The position numbers were made by a program, and so were the translations under genes. Positions 1-7,786 of a stretch of DNA of 39,418 nt are shown here, one piece after another. Below the pieces are notes generated by a model. The model saw nothing but the letters and a program-made list of their open reading frames with translations, was not told the DNA's origin and did no database searches. The DNA is from Planctomycetota bacterium. Its GTDB lineage: Bacteria > Planctomycetota > JAJSAM01. Position 1 is the first letter of the stretch, and each line of letters starts with the position of its first letter. The stretch lies in contig JALOQY010000016.1 of NCBI GenBank assembly GCA_025459285.1, positions 1 through 39,418 on the forward strand. Direction: 5' to 3'.

Positions 1-1
1 C

Positions 2-637
2 GGCGAGGGCTACCGCGCCCCGAAGCCGATCGAGTTCGACGACCCCTGGGTGGGGAACCCCGACCTGACCTCCGAGCGCAGCGCGAGTTTCGATGTCGGC
101 GCGGAGCAGGAGTTCCTCGGGGGAGACCTGGTCCTCGGCGTGACGTGGTTCTCGCTCCGCACTCGCGACCTCATCGCCTGGGACCCGGAGTCGATGATCC
201 TCGAGAACTTCGCGCGGGCCCGGGTGAGGGGGGCGGAATTCGAGGTCGTCGGCCGCCCGGCCGATGGGCTGCTCCTCCGCGCGTGGTTCACGCGGCAGCA
301 CCCGAAGGACCTCTCCGGTGGCGGGCGCCTCCCCGGCCGGCCCCGATGGTACAGCGGCGGTGAGGCGCGCTGGACCTCCGGGGACCTCACGCTCTCCCTC
401 GGCGTGGAGGCGGCCGGCGACCATCCGGGCACGGGGAAGATCGACCCCGATGGCGACGTGCGCCGCCACCCCGGGAAGCGTCTCCTCGTGGCTCTCCGCG
501 CGAGCTATGCCGCCACGGAATGGCTCTCGCTCCACGCCCGCGTGGAGAACCTCCTCGACCGGGACTGGTACGCCACCGAGGTCTCCCCTCCCGGCAACGG
601 AATCGGCTTCGTGCTGGGGGTGGAGGGGACCTTCTAG
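2..637 (+). CDS. TonB-dependent outer-membrane receptor, C-terminal fragment
   Basis: This is the C-terminal part of a beta-barrel receptor that imports siderophores, cobalamin or similar ligands across the outer membrane using TonB energy. The 5' end lies outside the window and the frame is open from base 2. The fragment starts with a GYRAP...F..P..GNPDL...S stretch, which is typical of TonB receptor barrels. Alternating polar and hydrophobic strands follow, then a NLLDRDW motif and a final aromatic residue (GTF), the signature recognised by the BAM machinery. About 211 residues remain. The ligand cannot be told from this end. The plug domain and TonB box are missing, so the family call rests on the barrel end only. 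Confidence 0.8.
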   Translation, partial: GEGYRAPKPIEFDDPWVGNPDLTSERSASFDVGAEQEFLGGDLVLGVTWFSLRTRDLIAWDPESMILENFARARVRGAEFEVVGRPADGLLLRAWFTRQHPKDLSGGGRLPGRPRWYSGGEARWTSGDLTLSLGVEAAGDHPGTGKIDPDGDVRRHPGKRLLVALRASYAATEWLSLHARVENLLDRDWYATEVSPPGNGIGFVLGVEGTF

Positions 638-667
638 CCCGCCGTCCGGAGCCGCACCGGCCGGTGG

Positions 668-673
668 TAGAAT
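668..673 (+). promoter_or_regulatory. candidate -10 box (TAGAAT) for the repeat protein gene
   Basis: GGTAGAAT lies about 53 bases before the ATG at 727. The same GGCCGGT...TAGAATGGCCG context appears at 30347, upstream of the ESCRT-like operon. No good -35 box is visible 16-18 bases upstream. The call rests on recurrence of this element in the window. Confidence 0.35.
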
Positions 674-726
674 GGCCGTGGATGCCGGCCGTCCGGTGGC
701 GCGCGGGCGGCGGCGGGGAGGGCTTC

Positions 727-3700
727 ATGACGCGACGGGGCGCGGTCGTCGCCGCGGTGATTCTGGCCGCGGTGCTGGTTCTCGCGATCCGGGGTTCCCG
801 GGGGCCCCGACCACCCGCGCCGGAACCGCCGCGCGTCACCTGCACGGTCTTCGGCCGGGTCCGGGCGCCGGAGACCCGGCTCCCGGTGGCGGGCCGGGTG
901 GTCGTGGCGGTCCAGGAGGGGCGGACGTTCCGGAGCGAACCCCTCGGGGAGGACGGCCTCTACGCCATCGAGGGGCTTTCGAGCGGGGCCCTGGTCCTCC
1001 TCGCGGTGGAGGGATGCGCCCCGGCGCGGCAGGCCTTCCCCGCCTGGCCGGGGGATCGGTGCGGCGCGGACCTCGACCTCTTCGCGGGCGGACCGCTCGA
1101 CGCGCGCGTCGTCGACGGCGCCGGTCGACCCGTCCCGGGGGCGCGGGTCTCCGTCACCCCGTACTTCGAACTGGACTGGCCTGCCGACCTGGAGGTCGTG
1201 CCGGCTCTGGCTCCAGTGGCCGAGGCGTTCACGGGACCCGACGGGATCGCGAGGTTCACCGATCCTCCGCGGGCCTTCGCGCACTGGCGCGTGGAGGCAC
1301 CCGGGTCCGGTCGGATCGACACCTTCGAGGGGGTCGGTGACACCGGGGACCCGGTGCAGTTCACCCTCTCCGCACCGGCGTCTCTCACCGGACGAGTCCT
1401 CGACGCGGAGGGGCGCCCGGTGCCGGACGCGAGGGTCGTGGCCACCGAAGCCGGAATGAACGACGACATGGCGGCGGTCGTCTCGCCGGGGACCTGGACC
1501 GACGCCGCGGGAGGCTTCCACCTGACCGGGCTGCCGGCGGACCTGTTGGACCTCGGGGTGGCCCTCCCCGGGGCCGCCCCCCGGTTCCTCGCCCGCGTCC
1601 GCCTGCCGGGAATCCAGCGCATCGACCTCGTGCTTCCGCCCGCGGCGCGGATCCACGGCCGCGTCACCGACCGTCTCACCGGAAGACCGATAGCCGGGGT
1701 GCGGGTCCACGGTTCGTCGACGAATCAGTCAGTCCTCTTTGCCACCGCGGTAGCGACCACCGACGGGGATGGCCGATACGGGATCGACTCGCTGCCGGAG
1801 GGCCGCCTCGCGGTCTCCTGGGTCGTCAAGCAGGGCTACGCCCCGTTCTACTCGGAGCAGTCGTTCGAGGAACGGCCGGGCGCCGAACTCGAGCGCGACA
1901 TCGCGCTCCTCCCCGCCCGCTGCTTCATCGAGGGCCGGGTGACCTCGCCGGAGGGACCCGTCGGAGGGGCCCTTGTCGAAAGCGGCGACGAGGATGCCGT
2001 GACCGACGGCCGGGGGCGCTACCGGCTCGGGCCGCTGGTCGAAGGGGAACACGGGGTCTCGGCCCGCCACCCGGACTTCCTGTCCGGTGATCCGAAGACC
2101 GTGCGGGTCTCCGAAGGAGCGGTCGCGGCGGCCGACTTCGAACTGCGACCCGGTCTCGGTGTGGAGGTCCTGCTCCGGGACCCGGCGGGGTGCCCGCTCT
2201 ACTGGGGCGTGAGCGTGATGGTGGATGCAGAAGATGTCGGGTTGACGGCCGAAGGCGGGACGGAGAGGCGGTTCGAGGTGCGCGGTCTGTCTCCGGGCAG
2301 CGTCATCGTTCGGGTCCGTGCGCCCTGGTGTCCGCGGGAAGTGGTCCGTCGGGTCGAGCCCGCGGATCCCCCGGCGCGACTGGAGGTCGTCCTGCCGGCG
2401 ATGCCTGCCCTGCGATCGGTCCGGGTCCGCGTGCGGGCGGTGGACGGGCCGGTGCCCCCCGGAGCGGGGGTGGAGACCGTCTGGTCCCGATCCGGCGTCT
2501 TCGCCTGGTCGACCAGGGGAAGATGGCCGGTGGATGCCGACGGGGTGGCGGAGATCTCGGGCCGGGAACCTCGCGTCCTTCTGCGGGCCGTGGCCCCGGG
2601 CCGCACCCCGGGCGCGCCGGTGGAGGTCTCCCTCGACGAGGAGGAGTCCGCGGAGCGCGTGCTGGTGCTCGGGCCCGGCCACCCGGTCGCGGGCGTCGTG
2701 CGCGCGGGGGAGGACGGGGCGGCGGTCGGCGGGGCGTGGGTCTGCCTCTGCGCCGGCGGGAGCGAGGCGGCCGGGGAGGCGGCGCGGGATGACCCGTTCA
2801 CGGTCCACGCGGTCGCCGCGGACGACGGTTCCTTCGCCCTCGATCCCGTGCCGCCGGGAGACTATGCGGTGGTCGCGCGGGCGCCGGGTTTCCTCCCGGG
2901 CCTCGCGACGTTTCGCGTGCCGGCGGATGGACCCGTCGAGGTGGACCTGGTCCGGGCGCGGGTCCTCGCGGGGATGCTCCGCCAGGCGGACGGATCGCCG
3001 GCCGCCGGCGTGCTCTTGCGCGCGACCGCGGCGGGGGGGGAGGGAGAGGCAGAAGCGGAGGCGTTCACCCGCGGGGACGGCCTCTTCCTCTTCCGCGACC
3101 TGGCCCCGGGCCGGTGGACGATCGAGCCCGAAGCCGGCGACGCGACCTCGGCGGTCGTGCCCGGTGCCCTGGGCTCCTACGAGGCGGGGGCATACTGCCT
3201 CGTCCTGAGGCTGCCCGCCGGAACGGAGATCCACGGACGGGTCCTCGACGAGGAGGGGCGGGGGATCGCGGGCGCCAGGTTCCAGGCGTCCGACGGCGCG
3301 GGCGGGCGGAAGTCGGGGGAGACGGGTCCGGAGGGGGAGTTCGTCGTGCGGGGGGTGCGGCCCGGGACCGTGGACCTGCGGATCTCCGCCGCCGGATACC
3401 TGGGCCGGCTGCTCACGGGCGTCGAGGCGGGCGCCACGGGCCTCGAGGTGCGGCTGTCCCGGGGCCTCGGCATCGCCGGTGTCGTGCTGTCGGAAACAGG
3501 TGCTTCTGTATCCGGATTACGGATCGTCGCGGAGCCCGTGGACCCCGCGGACCCGTCGTTGGATGTGGAGCGGGTCGCCGACCCGTCGGACGCCGGCGGC
3601 CGCTTCGAGGTCCGCGGACTCGCGGCGGGGAGCTTTCGGCTCGCCGTGGCGCGGCCGCGCATGACACTGGCCGGCGAAGTGCTCCTGGGAGGCAAGTCCG

Positions 3701-4218
3701 TCGAGGCGGGCCGGACCGACGTGCGGCTCGTGCTCTCGCCGGGCGCGGTTGTCGCGGGGTTCGTGACGGATGAGGAAGGCCGGGCGGTCCCCGGCGCCCT
3801 GGTCTATGGGAGCACCGGGGAGGGGGCGGACGGCGGCGGCGACGAGAGCCTGCCCGACGGCTCGTTCGAGATCGGGGGGCTGGCTCCGGGCCGTAGCTGC
3901 CTCCTTTCGGCGCGCGCGCCGGGCCGGGCTGCGGCCCGCCTCCGGGACGTGCCGGCCGGCACCCGCGACGCGCGAATCGTCCTCCTGCGGACGAAGCCGA
4001 TCTCCGGCACGCTGCTCGACGCCGCTGGCCGGCCGGCCGCCGGGGTGCGGCTCACCTTCGTCCCCCGGGGGGACTTCGAGGAACTCCATGCGGAGACGGA
4101 CGCCGACGGCCGCTTCCGACTGGACGCGGCGCCCGCCACCTACGATGTGGTGCGGTGGCCTCGGCTGCTCGGCGTGGCGGAGGGAGGCGCGCGGGACGTG
4201 ATCCTTCGGATGAGGTAG
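727..4218 (+). CDS. large exported protein with about ten carboxypeptidase-regulatory-like (beta-sandwich) repeats
   Basis: Protein of 1163 residues. The ATG at 727 has a GGGAGGG ribosome site and opens a short signal-anchor (residues 2-21: RRGAVVAAVILAAVLVLAI), so the bulk lies outside the cytoplasm. The rest is a tandem array of CarboxypepD_reg/CNA-B-like modules. Each has the pattern (I/V/L)xGxV.D..GrPv.GA.V....TD..G.F.l.gL.pG.y.l, with units starting near GRVRAPE, GRVLDAEG, GRVTDRLTG, GRVTSPEG, GVVRAGED, GMLRQADG, GRVLDEEG, GVVLSETG, GFVTDEEG and GTLLDAAG. Such arrays act as rigid stalks or binding surfaces in secreted proteins. No catalytic domain is visible. The gene follows the TonB receptor by 89 bases but has its own candidate promoter. 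The role is unknown; the fold assignment is confident. Confidence 0.85.
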   Translation: MTRRGAVVAAVILAAVLVLAIRGSRGPRPPAPEPPRVTCTVFGRVRAPETRLPVAGRVVVAVQEGRTFRSEPLGEDGLYAIEGLSSGALVLLAVEGCAPARQAFPAWPGDRCGADLDLFAGGPLDARVVDGAGRPVPGARVSVTPYFELDWPADLEVVPALAPVAEAFTGPDGIARFTDPPRAFAHWRVEAPGSGRIDTFEGVGDTGDPVQFTLSAPASLTGRVLDAEGRPVPDARVVATEAGMNDDMAAVVSPGTWTDAAGGFHLTGLPADLLDLGVALPGAAPRFLARVRLPGIQRIDLVLPPAARIHGRVTDRLTGRPIAGVRVHGSSTNQSVLFATAVATTDGDGRYGIDSLPEGRLAVSWVVKQGYAPFYSEQSFEERPGAELERDIALLPARCFIEGRVTSPEGPVGGALVESGDEDAVTDGRGRYRLGPLVEGEHGVSARHPDFLSGDPKTVRVSEGAVAAADFELRPGLGVEVLLRDPAGCPLYWGVSVMVDAEDVGLTAEGGTERRFEVRGLSPGSVIVRVRAPWCPREVVRRVEPADPPARLEVVLPAMPALRSVRVRVRAVDGPVPPGAGVETVWSRSGVFAWSTRGRWPVDADGVAEISGREPRVLLRAVAPGRTPGAPVEVSLDEEESAERVLVLGPGHPVAGVVRAGEDGAAVGGAWVCLCAGGSEAAGEAARDDPFTVHAVAADDGSFALDPVPPGDYAVVARAPGFLPGLATFRVPADGPVEVDLVRARVLAGMLRQADGSPAAGVLLRATAAGGEGEAEAEAFTRGDGLFLFRDLAPGRWTIEPEAGDATSAVVPGALGSYEAGAYCLVLRLPAGTEIHGRVLDEEGRGIAGARFQASDGAGGRKSGETGPEGEFVVRGVRPGTVDLRISAAGYLGRLLTGVEAGATGLEVRLSRGLGIAGVVLSETGASVSGLRIVAEPVDPADPSLDVERVADPSDAGGRFEVRGLAAGSFRLAVARPRMTLAGEVLLGGKSVEAGRTDVRLVLSPGAVVAGFVTDEEGRAVPGALVYGSTGEGADGGGDESLPDGSFEIGGLAPGRSCLLSARAPGRAAARLRDVPAGTRDARIVLLRTKPISGTLLDAAGRPAAGVRLTFVPRGDFEELHAETDADGRFRLDAAPATYDVVRWPRLLGVAEGGARDVILRMR

Positions 4219-4236
4219 AGACCCGCCGGGACGGCG

Positions 4237-4288
4237 GCAGCCCGTCGCCGAGAGGCTTCCACCAGTGCGGTGGCTCACGGCGACGGGC
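4237..4288. repeat. intergenic palindrome, family member 1
   Basis: Arms GCCCGTCGCCG (4240-4250) and CGGCGACGGGC (4278-4288) are perfect complements. Inside lies a second small stem, CCACC (4259-4263) with GGTGG (4269-4273). No T-run follows, so it is not an obvious intrinsic terminator. It shares its arm sequence with the palindromes at 28749-28809 and 38225-38271. Confidence 0.75.
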
Positions 4289-4339
4289 GGCCTGCGGCGG
4301 AACGCGGTTCGGTGGGCGGGCGATCGAGTGCGGATCAAT

Positions 4340-4368
4340 TTGGCGCGCGGGCGGTTCGGAAGTACGAT
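4340..4368 (+). promoter_or_regulatory. candidate sigma-70-type promoter of the DUF1015-serA-serC operon
   Basis: TTGGCG (4340-4345), a 17-base spacer and TACGAT (4363-4368) lie about 65 bases before the ATG at 4433. Each box matches 4 of 6 consensus positions. The same TTGGCG -35 sequence occurs in the SRP RNA promoter at 35087. Predicted start of transcription is near 4375. Confidence 0.45.
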
Positions 4369-4432
4369 GTTCGGCAACGCCCGCAACCGACGTGGAATTT
4401 CGAGTGTCGTCACCCAGCCGAGGACCCACCGC

Positions 4433-5692
4433 ATGTCCGATGTCCGCCCGTTCCGGGCCTTCCGCCCGAAGAAGGAACTCGCCGCCGAGGTGGCGGCGCC
4501 ACCGTACGACGTGCTGAACAGCGAAGAGGCGCGGGAGATGGCGAAGGGCCATCCCCTCTCCTTCCTCCACGTGGGGAAGCCCGAGATCGACCTCCCGCCG
4601 AAGACCGATCTCCATGCCCCCGAGGTCTACGCCAAGGGCGCGGAGAACCTGCGCCGGCTCGTTGGCGAGGGGGTCCTCGCGCAGGACCCGACGCCCTGCT
4701 ACTACGCCTATCAGCAGACGATGGGGAAACACGTGCAGGTCGGCCTCGTGGCCGCCGCCAGCGTCGCCGAGTACGACTCGGGACTCATCAAGAAGCACGA
4801 GTTGACCCGGCGTGACAAGGAAGACGACCGGACCCGGCACGTGGAGGTCCTGAACTCCCAGACCGGCCCGGTCTTCCTCACGTACCGGAAGAACCCCGCC
4901 ATCGACGCGATCATCGAGTCGGTGCGGCGCGAGCCGGCGTGGGTGGACTTCACCGCCCCCGACGGCATCGGCCACAAGGCGTGGGTGATCTCCGACCCTG
5001 GTCGGGTGGAGGGGCTCCGGCGCGAGTTCGGGAAGCTCAGCTGCCTCTACGTGGCCGACGGCCACCACCGCAGCGCCGCAGCCTCCCGCGTGGCCGCGAA
5101 CCGGAAGGCCGCGAACCCGAGGCACACCGGCCAGGAGGAGTACAACTACTTCCTCACCGTGATCTTCCCCGACGACCAGATGCAGATCCTCGACTACAAT
5201 CGCGTGGTCATGGACCTCCGGGGAATGACCGGGGAGCAGTTCCTTTCGAAGGTGGGCGAGAAGTTCACGGTGGCCCCGACGGACAGCCCGAAGCCCGGCG
5301 CGGCCCGCACGTTCGGCATGTACCTCGGCGGCAAGTGGTATCGGCTGGTCGCGAAGCCCGGAACCTTCCCCGAGAAGGACCCGGTGGGCTGCCTCGACAT
5401 CTCGATCCTGCAGAACAACCTGCTCGCGCCGGTCCTCGGCATCGAGGACCCGCGGACGGACAAGAGAGTAGACTTCGTGGGGGGCATCCGCGGGCTCACG
5501 GAGCTGGAGAAGCGTGTCTCCGGCGGCGCCGCGGTCGCCTTCGCACTTTTCCCGACGAGCATCCGGCAGTTGATGGCCATCGCGGACGCGGGGCAGATCA
5601 TGCCCCCGAAGTCCACGTGGTTCGAGCCCAAGCTCCGCGACGGGCTCTTCATCCACGCGCTGGACGACCGTCCCTTGGGAGGTCAGGCATGA
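4433..5692 (+). CDS. DUF1015 family protein, first gene of a serine-biosynthesis operon
   Basis: Protein of 419 residues. The start at 4433 gives the usual family N-terminus (MSDVRPFRAFRPKKE, then AAPPYDVL). Family hallmarks are LTRRDKEDDRTRH (124-136) and YVADGHHRSAAA (206-217). Its stop overlaps the serA start (ATGA), which implies translational coupling to serA and serC. The biochemical function of DUF1015 is not established to my knowledge. The DGHHR motif at 209-213 resembles that of ParB/sulfiredoxin-fold free-serine kinases (SerK, SbnI), and the gene sits beside serA and serC with no phosphoserine phosphatase in the window. A role in phosphoserine or serine metabolism is therefore an inference. 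Family membership is secure; function is not. Confidence 0.88.
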   Translation: MSDVRPFRAFRPKKELAAEVAAPPYDVLNSEEAREMAKGHPLSFLHVGKPEIDLPPKTDLHAPEVYAKGAENLRRLVGEGVLAQDPTPCYYAYQQTMGKHVQVGLVAAASVAEYDSGLIKKHELTRRDKEDDRTRHVEVLNSQTGPVFLTYRKNPAIDAIIESVRREPAWVDFTAPDGIGHKAWVISDPGRVEGLRREFGKLSCLYVADGHHRSAAASRVAANRKAANPRHTGQEEYNYFLTVIFPDDQMQILDYNRVVMDLRGMTGEQFLSKVGEKFTVAPTDSPKPGAARTFGMYLGGKWYRLVAKPGTFPEKDPVGCLDISILQNNLLAPVLGIEDPRTDKRVDFVGGIRGLTELEKRVSGGAAVAFALFPTSIRQLMAIADAGQIMPPKSTWFEPKLRDGLFIHALDDRPLGGQA

Positions 5693-6576
5693 AGATTCTC
5701 ATCCAGGACAAGTTCGACAAGTCGCTGCCCGGCCGGCTCGCGCGCTTCGGCGAGGTCTTCGAAGACCCCAAGCGCGTGGCGGAGGCCGAGGTGGTGCTCG
5801 TGCGCTCGGCGACAAAGTGCACGAAGGAGTACATCGACGGGGCGCCGAAGCTGAAGCTGATCATCCGCGGCGGCGTCGGCATCGACAACATCGACTCCGC
5901 GCACGCGAAGTCGAAGGGCATCCTGGTGATGAACACGCCGGAGGCGTCGAGCGTGGCCGTGGCCGAGCTGGCGATGGCTTTCCTCGTCGCGATCCCCGCG
6001 AAGCTCATCCCGGGCCACGTCGCCATGACGCAGAGCAAGTTCCTGAAGAAGGAGCTGAAGCGGACCGAGCTTTTCCAGAAGACGCTCGGCGTCCTCGGCA
6101 TGGGCCGCATCGGCACCGAGATCGCGAAGCGCGCGAAGGCCTTCGGCATGGAGGTCATCGGGTGCGACCCGCTCGTCCCGAAGAGCGAGCATGCGAAGAT
6201 GGTGAGCCTCGACGAACTGCTCGCGAAGTCGGACTTGATCTCCATGAACCTGCCGCTGAACGACTCCACGCGGGGCATGGTCAACGCCGCCGCGCTCGGC
6301 AAGGTGAAGAAGGGCGTGATCATCGTCAACACCGGCCGCGGGAAGACGGTGGACGAGGCGGCCCTGGCCGCCGCGCTGGCCGACGGCGTCGTCGGCGCCT
6401 ACGGGACCGACGTGTGGATGAGCGACCCGCCGGACTTCGAGAACTGCCCGCTCCTCAAGGCCCCCAACGTCTACATGACCCCGCACATCGGAGCGTCCTC
6501 GAACGAGAACCTGCTCCGGATCGGGGACTGCGTCGTCTCGATCCTCGACAAGCTCGCGAAGGAGGGAAAGCTGTGA
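5689..6576 (+). CDS. serA: short D-3-phosphoglycerate dehydrogenase (no ACT domain)
   Basis: Catalyses NAD-dependent oxidation of 3-phosphoglycerate to 3-phosphohydroxypyruvate, the first step of the phosphorylated serine pathway in the cytoplasm. The protein has 295 residues, so it is a minimal D-2-hydroxyacid dehydrogenase without the C-terminal serine-binding ACT domain. It shows RGGVGIDNID (60-69), the Rossmann loop GMGRIG (137-142), NTGRG with catalytic Arg217, and TPHIGASS with catalytic His266. The position of the conserved catalytic Glu (DVF..EP) reads DVWMSDP, so Asp246 replaces Glu. The ATG overlaps the DUF1015 stop by 4 bases and its own stop overlaps the serC GTG. Other dehydrogenases of the family are possible, but serC next door supports SerA. 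Confidence 0.88.
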   Translation: MKILIQDKFDKSLPGRLARFGEVFEDPKRVAEAEVVLVRSATKCTKEYIDGAPKLKLIIRGGVGIDNIDSAHAKSKGILVMNTPEASSVAVAELAMAFLVAIPAKLIPGHVAMTQSKFLKKELKRTELFQKTLGVLGMGRIGTEIAKRAKAFGMEVIGCDPLVPKSEHAKMVSLDELLAKSDLISMNLPLNDSTRGMVNAAALGKVKKGVIIVNTGRGKTVDEAALAAALADGVVGAYGTDVWMSDPPDFENCPLLKAPNVYMTPHIGASSNENLLRIGDCVVSILDKLAKEGKL

Positions 6577-7667
6577 CGAACCGCGCCCACAATTTCAACC
6601 CCGGTCCCGCCGCCCTGCCGCTGGAGGTCCTGAAGGAGGTCCAGGAGGAACTCCTCGACTTCAAGGGCTCCGGCATGAGCATCCTCGAGCACTCCCACCG
6701 CGGGAAGGACTACGAGGCGGTCCACAACCAGGCCCAGGCGCTCTTCGCCGAACTGCTCGGGCTGACCCCGGACTACAAGGTCGTCTTCCTCGGCGGCGGC
6801 GCCTCCACGCAGTTCTACATGGTGCCCCAGAACCTCATCACCGGCGGGAAGAAGGCCGACTACGTGAACACCGGCTCCTGGGCCGAGAAGGCCATCAAGG
6901 AGGCGAAGAAGTTCGGCGACGTGGCCCTCGCCCACGACGTGAAGGCGAGCGGCGGCTACACCTACATCCCGACCCAGGACCAGCTGAAACTGCGCCCGGA
7001 CGCCGTCTACCTCCACATCACGACGAACAACACGATCGAGGGGACGCAGTACCACGCCTTCCCACAGGCTCCGGCGGGCGTGCCCCTCGTGGCCGACATG
7101 TCCTCCGACTTCCTGTGGCGGAAGTTCGACCCCAGGCCCTTCGGACTGATTTACGCCGGGGCGCAGAAGAACCTCGGTCCCGCCGGCGTGACGGCGCTCA
7201 TCATCCGGCAGGACCTCGCGGCGAAGTTCGTCGAGGGCCTCCCGACCATGTGCAACCTGAAGAAGCACATGGACGAGAACTCGCTCTACAACACGCCCCC
7301 GGTCTTCGCCATTTACGTCACCGCGAAGGTCCTCGAGTGGATCAAGCGCCATGGCGGTCTGGAGGCGATGGAGAAGCGCAACCTCGAGAAGGCGAAGCTC
7401 CTCTACGACACCATCGACGCGCACCCGGCCTACTTCAAGTGCCCGGTCCGCAAGGACAGCCGCTCGATGATGAACGTCGTCTGGCGGCTTCCGAACGAGC
7501 AGCTCGAGGAGAAGTTCGTGAAGGAGAGCAAGGCCGCCGGGCTGGTGGGCCTCAAGGGCCACCGGTCGGTCGGCGGGCTCCGCGCCTCGATCTACAACGC
7601 CGTGCCGCACGCCTCGGTGAAGGCGCTCGTCGACTTCATGACCGACTTCATGAAGAAGAACGGCTGA
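6573..7667 (+). CDS. serC: phosphoserine aminotransferase
   Basis: PLP enzyme that transfers the glutamate amino group to 3-phosphohydroxypyruvate, giving O-phosphoserine. The protein has 364 residues, the family's usual length. The N-terminus NFNPGPAALP, then GGGASTQF (74-81), TTNNTIEGTQ (150-159), ADMSSDFL (174-181) and the PLP lysine in GAQKNLGPAG (Lys199) are all canonical. The GTG start overlaps the serA stop (GTGA), so the two are translationally coupled. An intrinsic terminator follows 20 bases after the stop and closes the three-gene operon. No serB is present in the window. Confidence 0.95.
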   Translation: MTNRAHNFNPGPAALPLEVLKEVQEELLDFKGSGMSILEHSHRGKDYEAVHNQAQALFAELLGLTPDYKVVFLGGGASTQFYMVPQNLITGGKKADYVNTGSWAEKAIKEAKKFGDVALAHDVKASGGYTYIPTQDQLKLRPDAVYLHITTNNTIEGTQYHAFPQAPAGVPLVADMSSDFLWRKFDPRPFGLIYAGAQKNLGPAGVTALIIRQDLAAKFVEGLPTMCNLKKHMDENSLYNTPPVFAIYVTAKVLEWIKRHGGLEAMEKRNLEKAKLLYDTIDAHPAYFKCPVRKDSRSMMNVVWRLPNEQLEEKFVKESKAAGLVGLKGHRSVGGLRASIYNAVPHASVKALVDFMTDFMKKNG

Positions 7668-7687
7668 TCGAATTCCCGAACATCCCG

Positions 7688-7722
7688 AAGGGGGGCGCCT
7701 CCGGCGTCCCCCTTTCCTTTTT
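7688..7722 (+). terminator. intrinsic terminator after serC
   Basis: A 12-base-pair stem, 7688-7699 with 7703-7714 (one G-U pair) and a TCC loop, is followed by a T-rich tract ending in TTTTT at 7718-7722. It ends the DUF1015-serA-serC operon. Confidence 0.88.
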
Positions 7723-7786
7723 GTGCGGAGCAAAGAGGACGGTCATTGGGTATCTTCAGGGACTCATCGACACCCTGGAGGAACCG

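Noticed and set aside
264-1340. Long reading frames in alternative phases within the TonB and repeat-protein region, and similar ones elsewhere
   Set aside because: High GC removes stop codons by chance; the proteins are Arg/Gly/Pro-rich, lack motifs and overlap well-supported genes.
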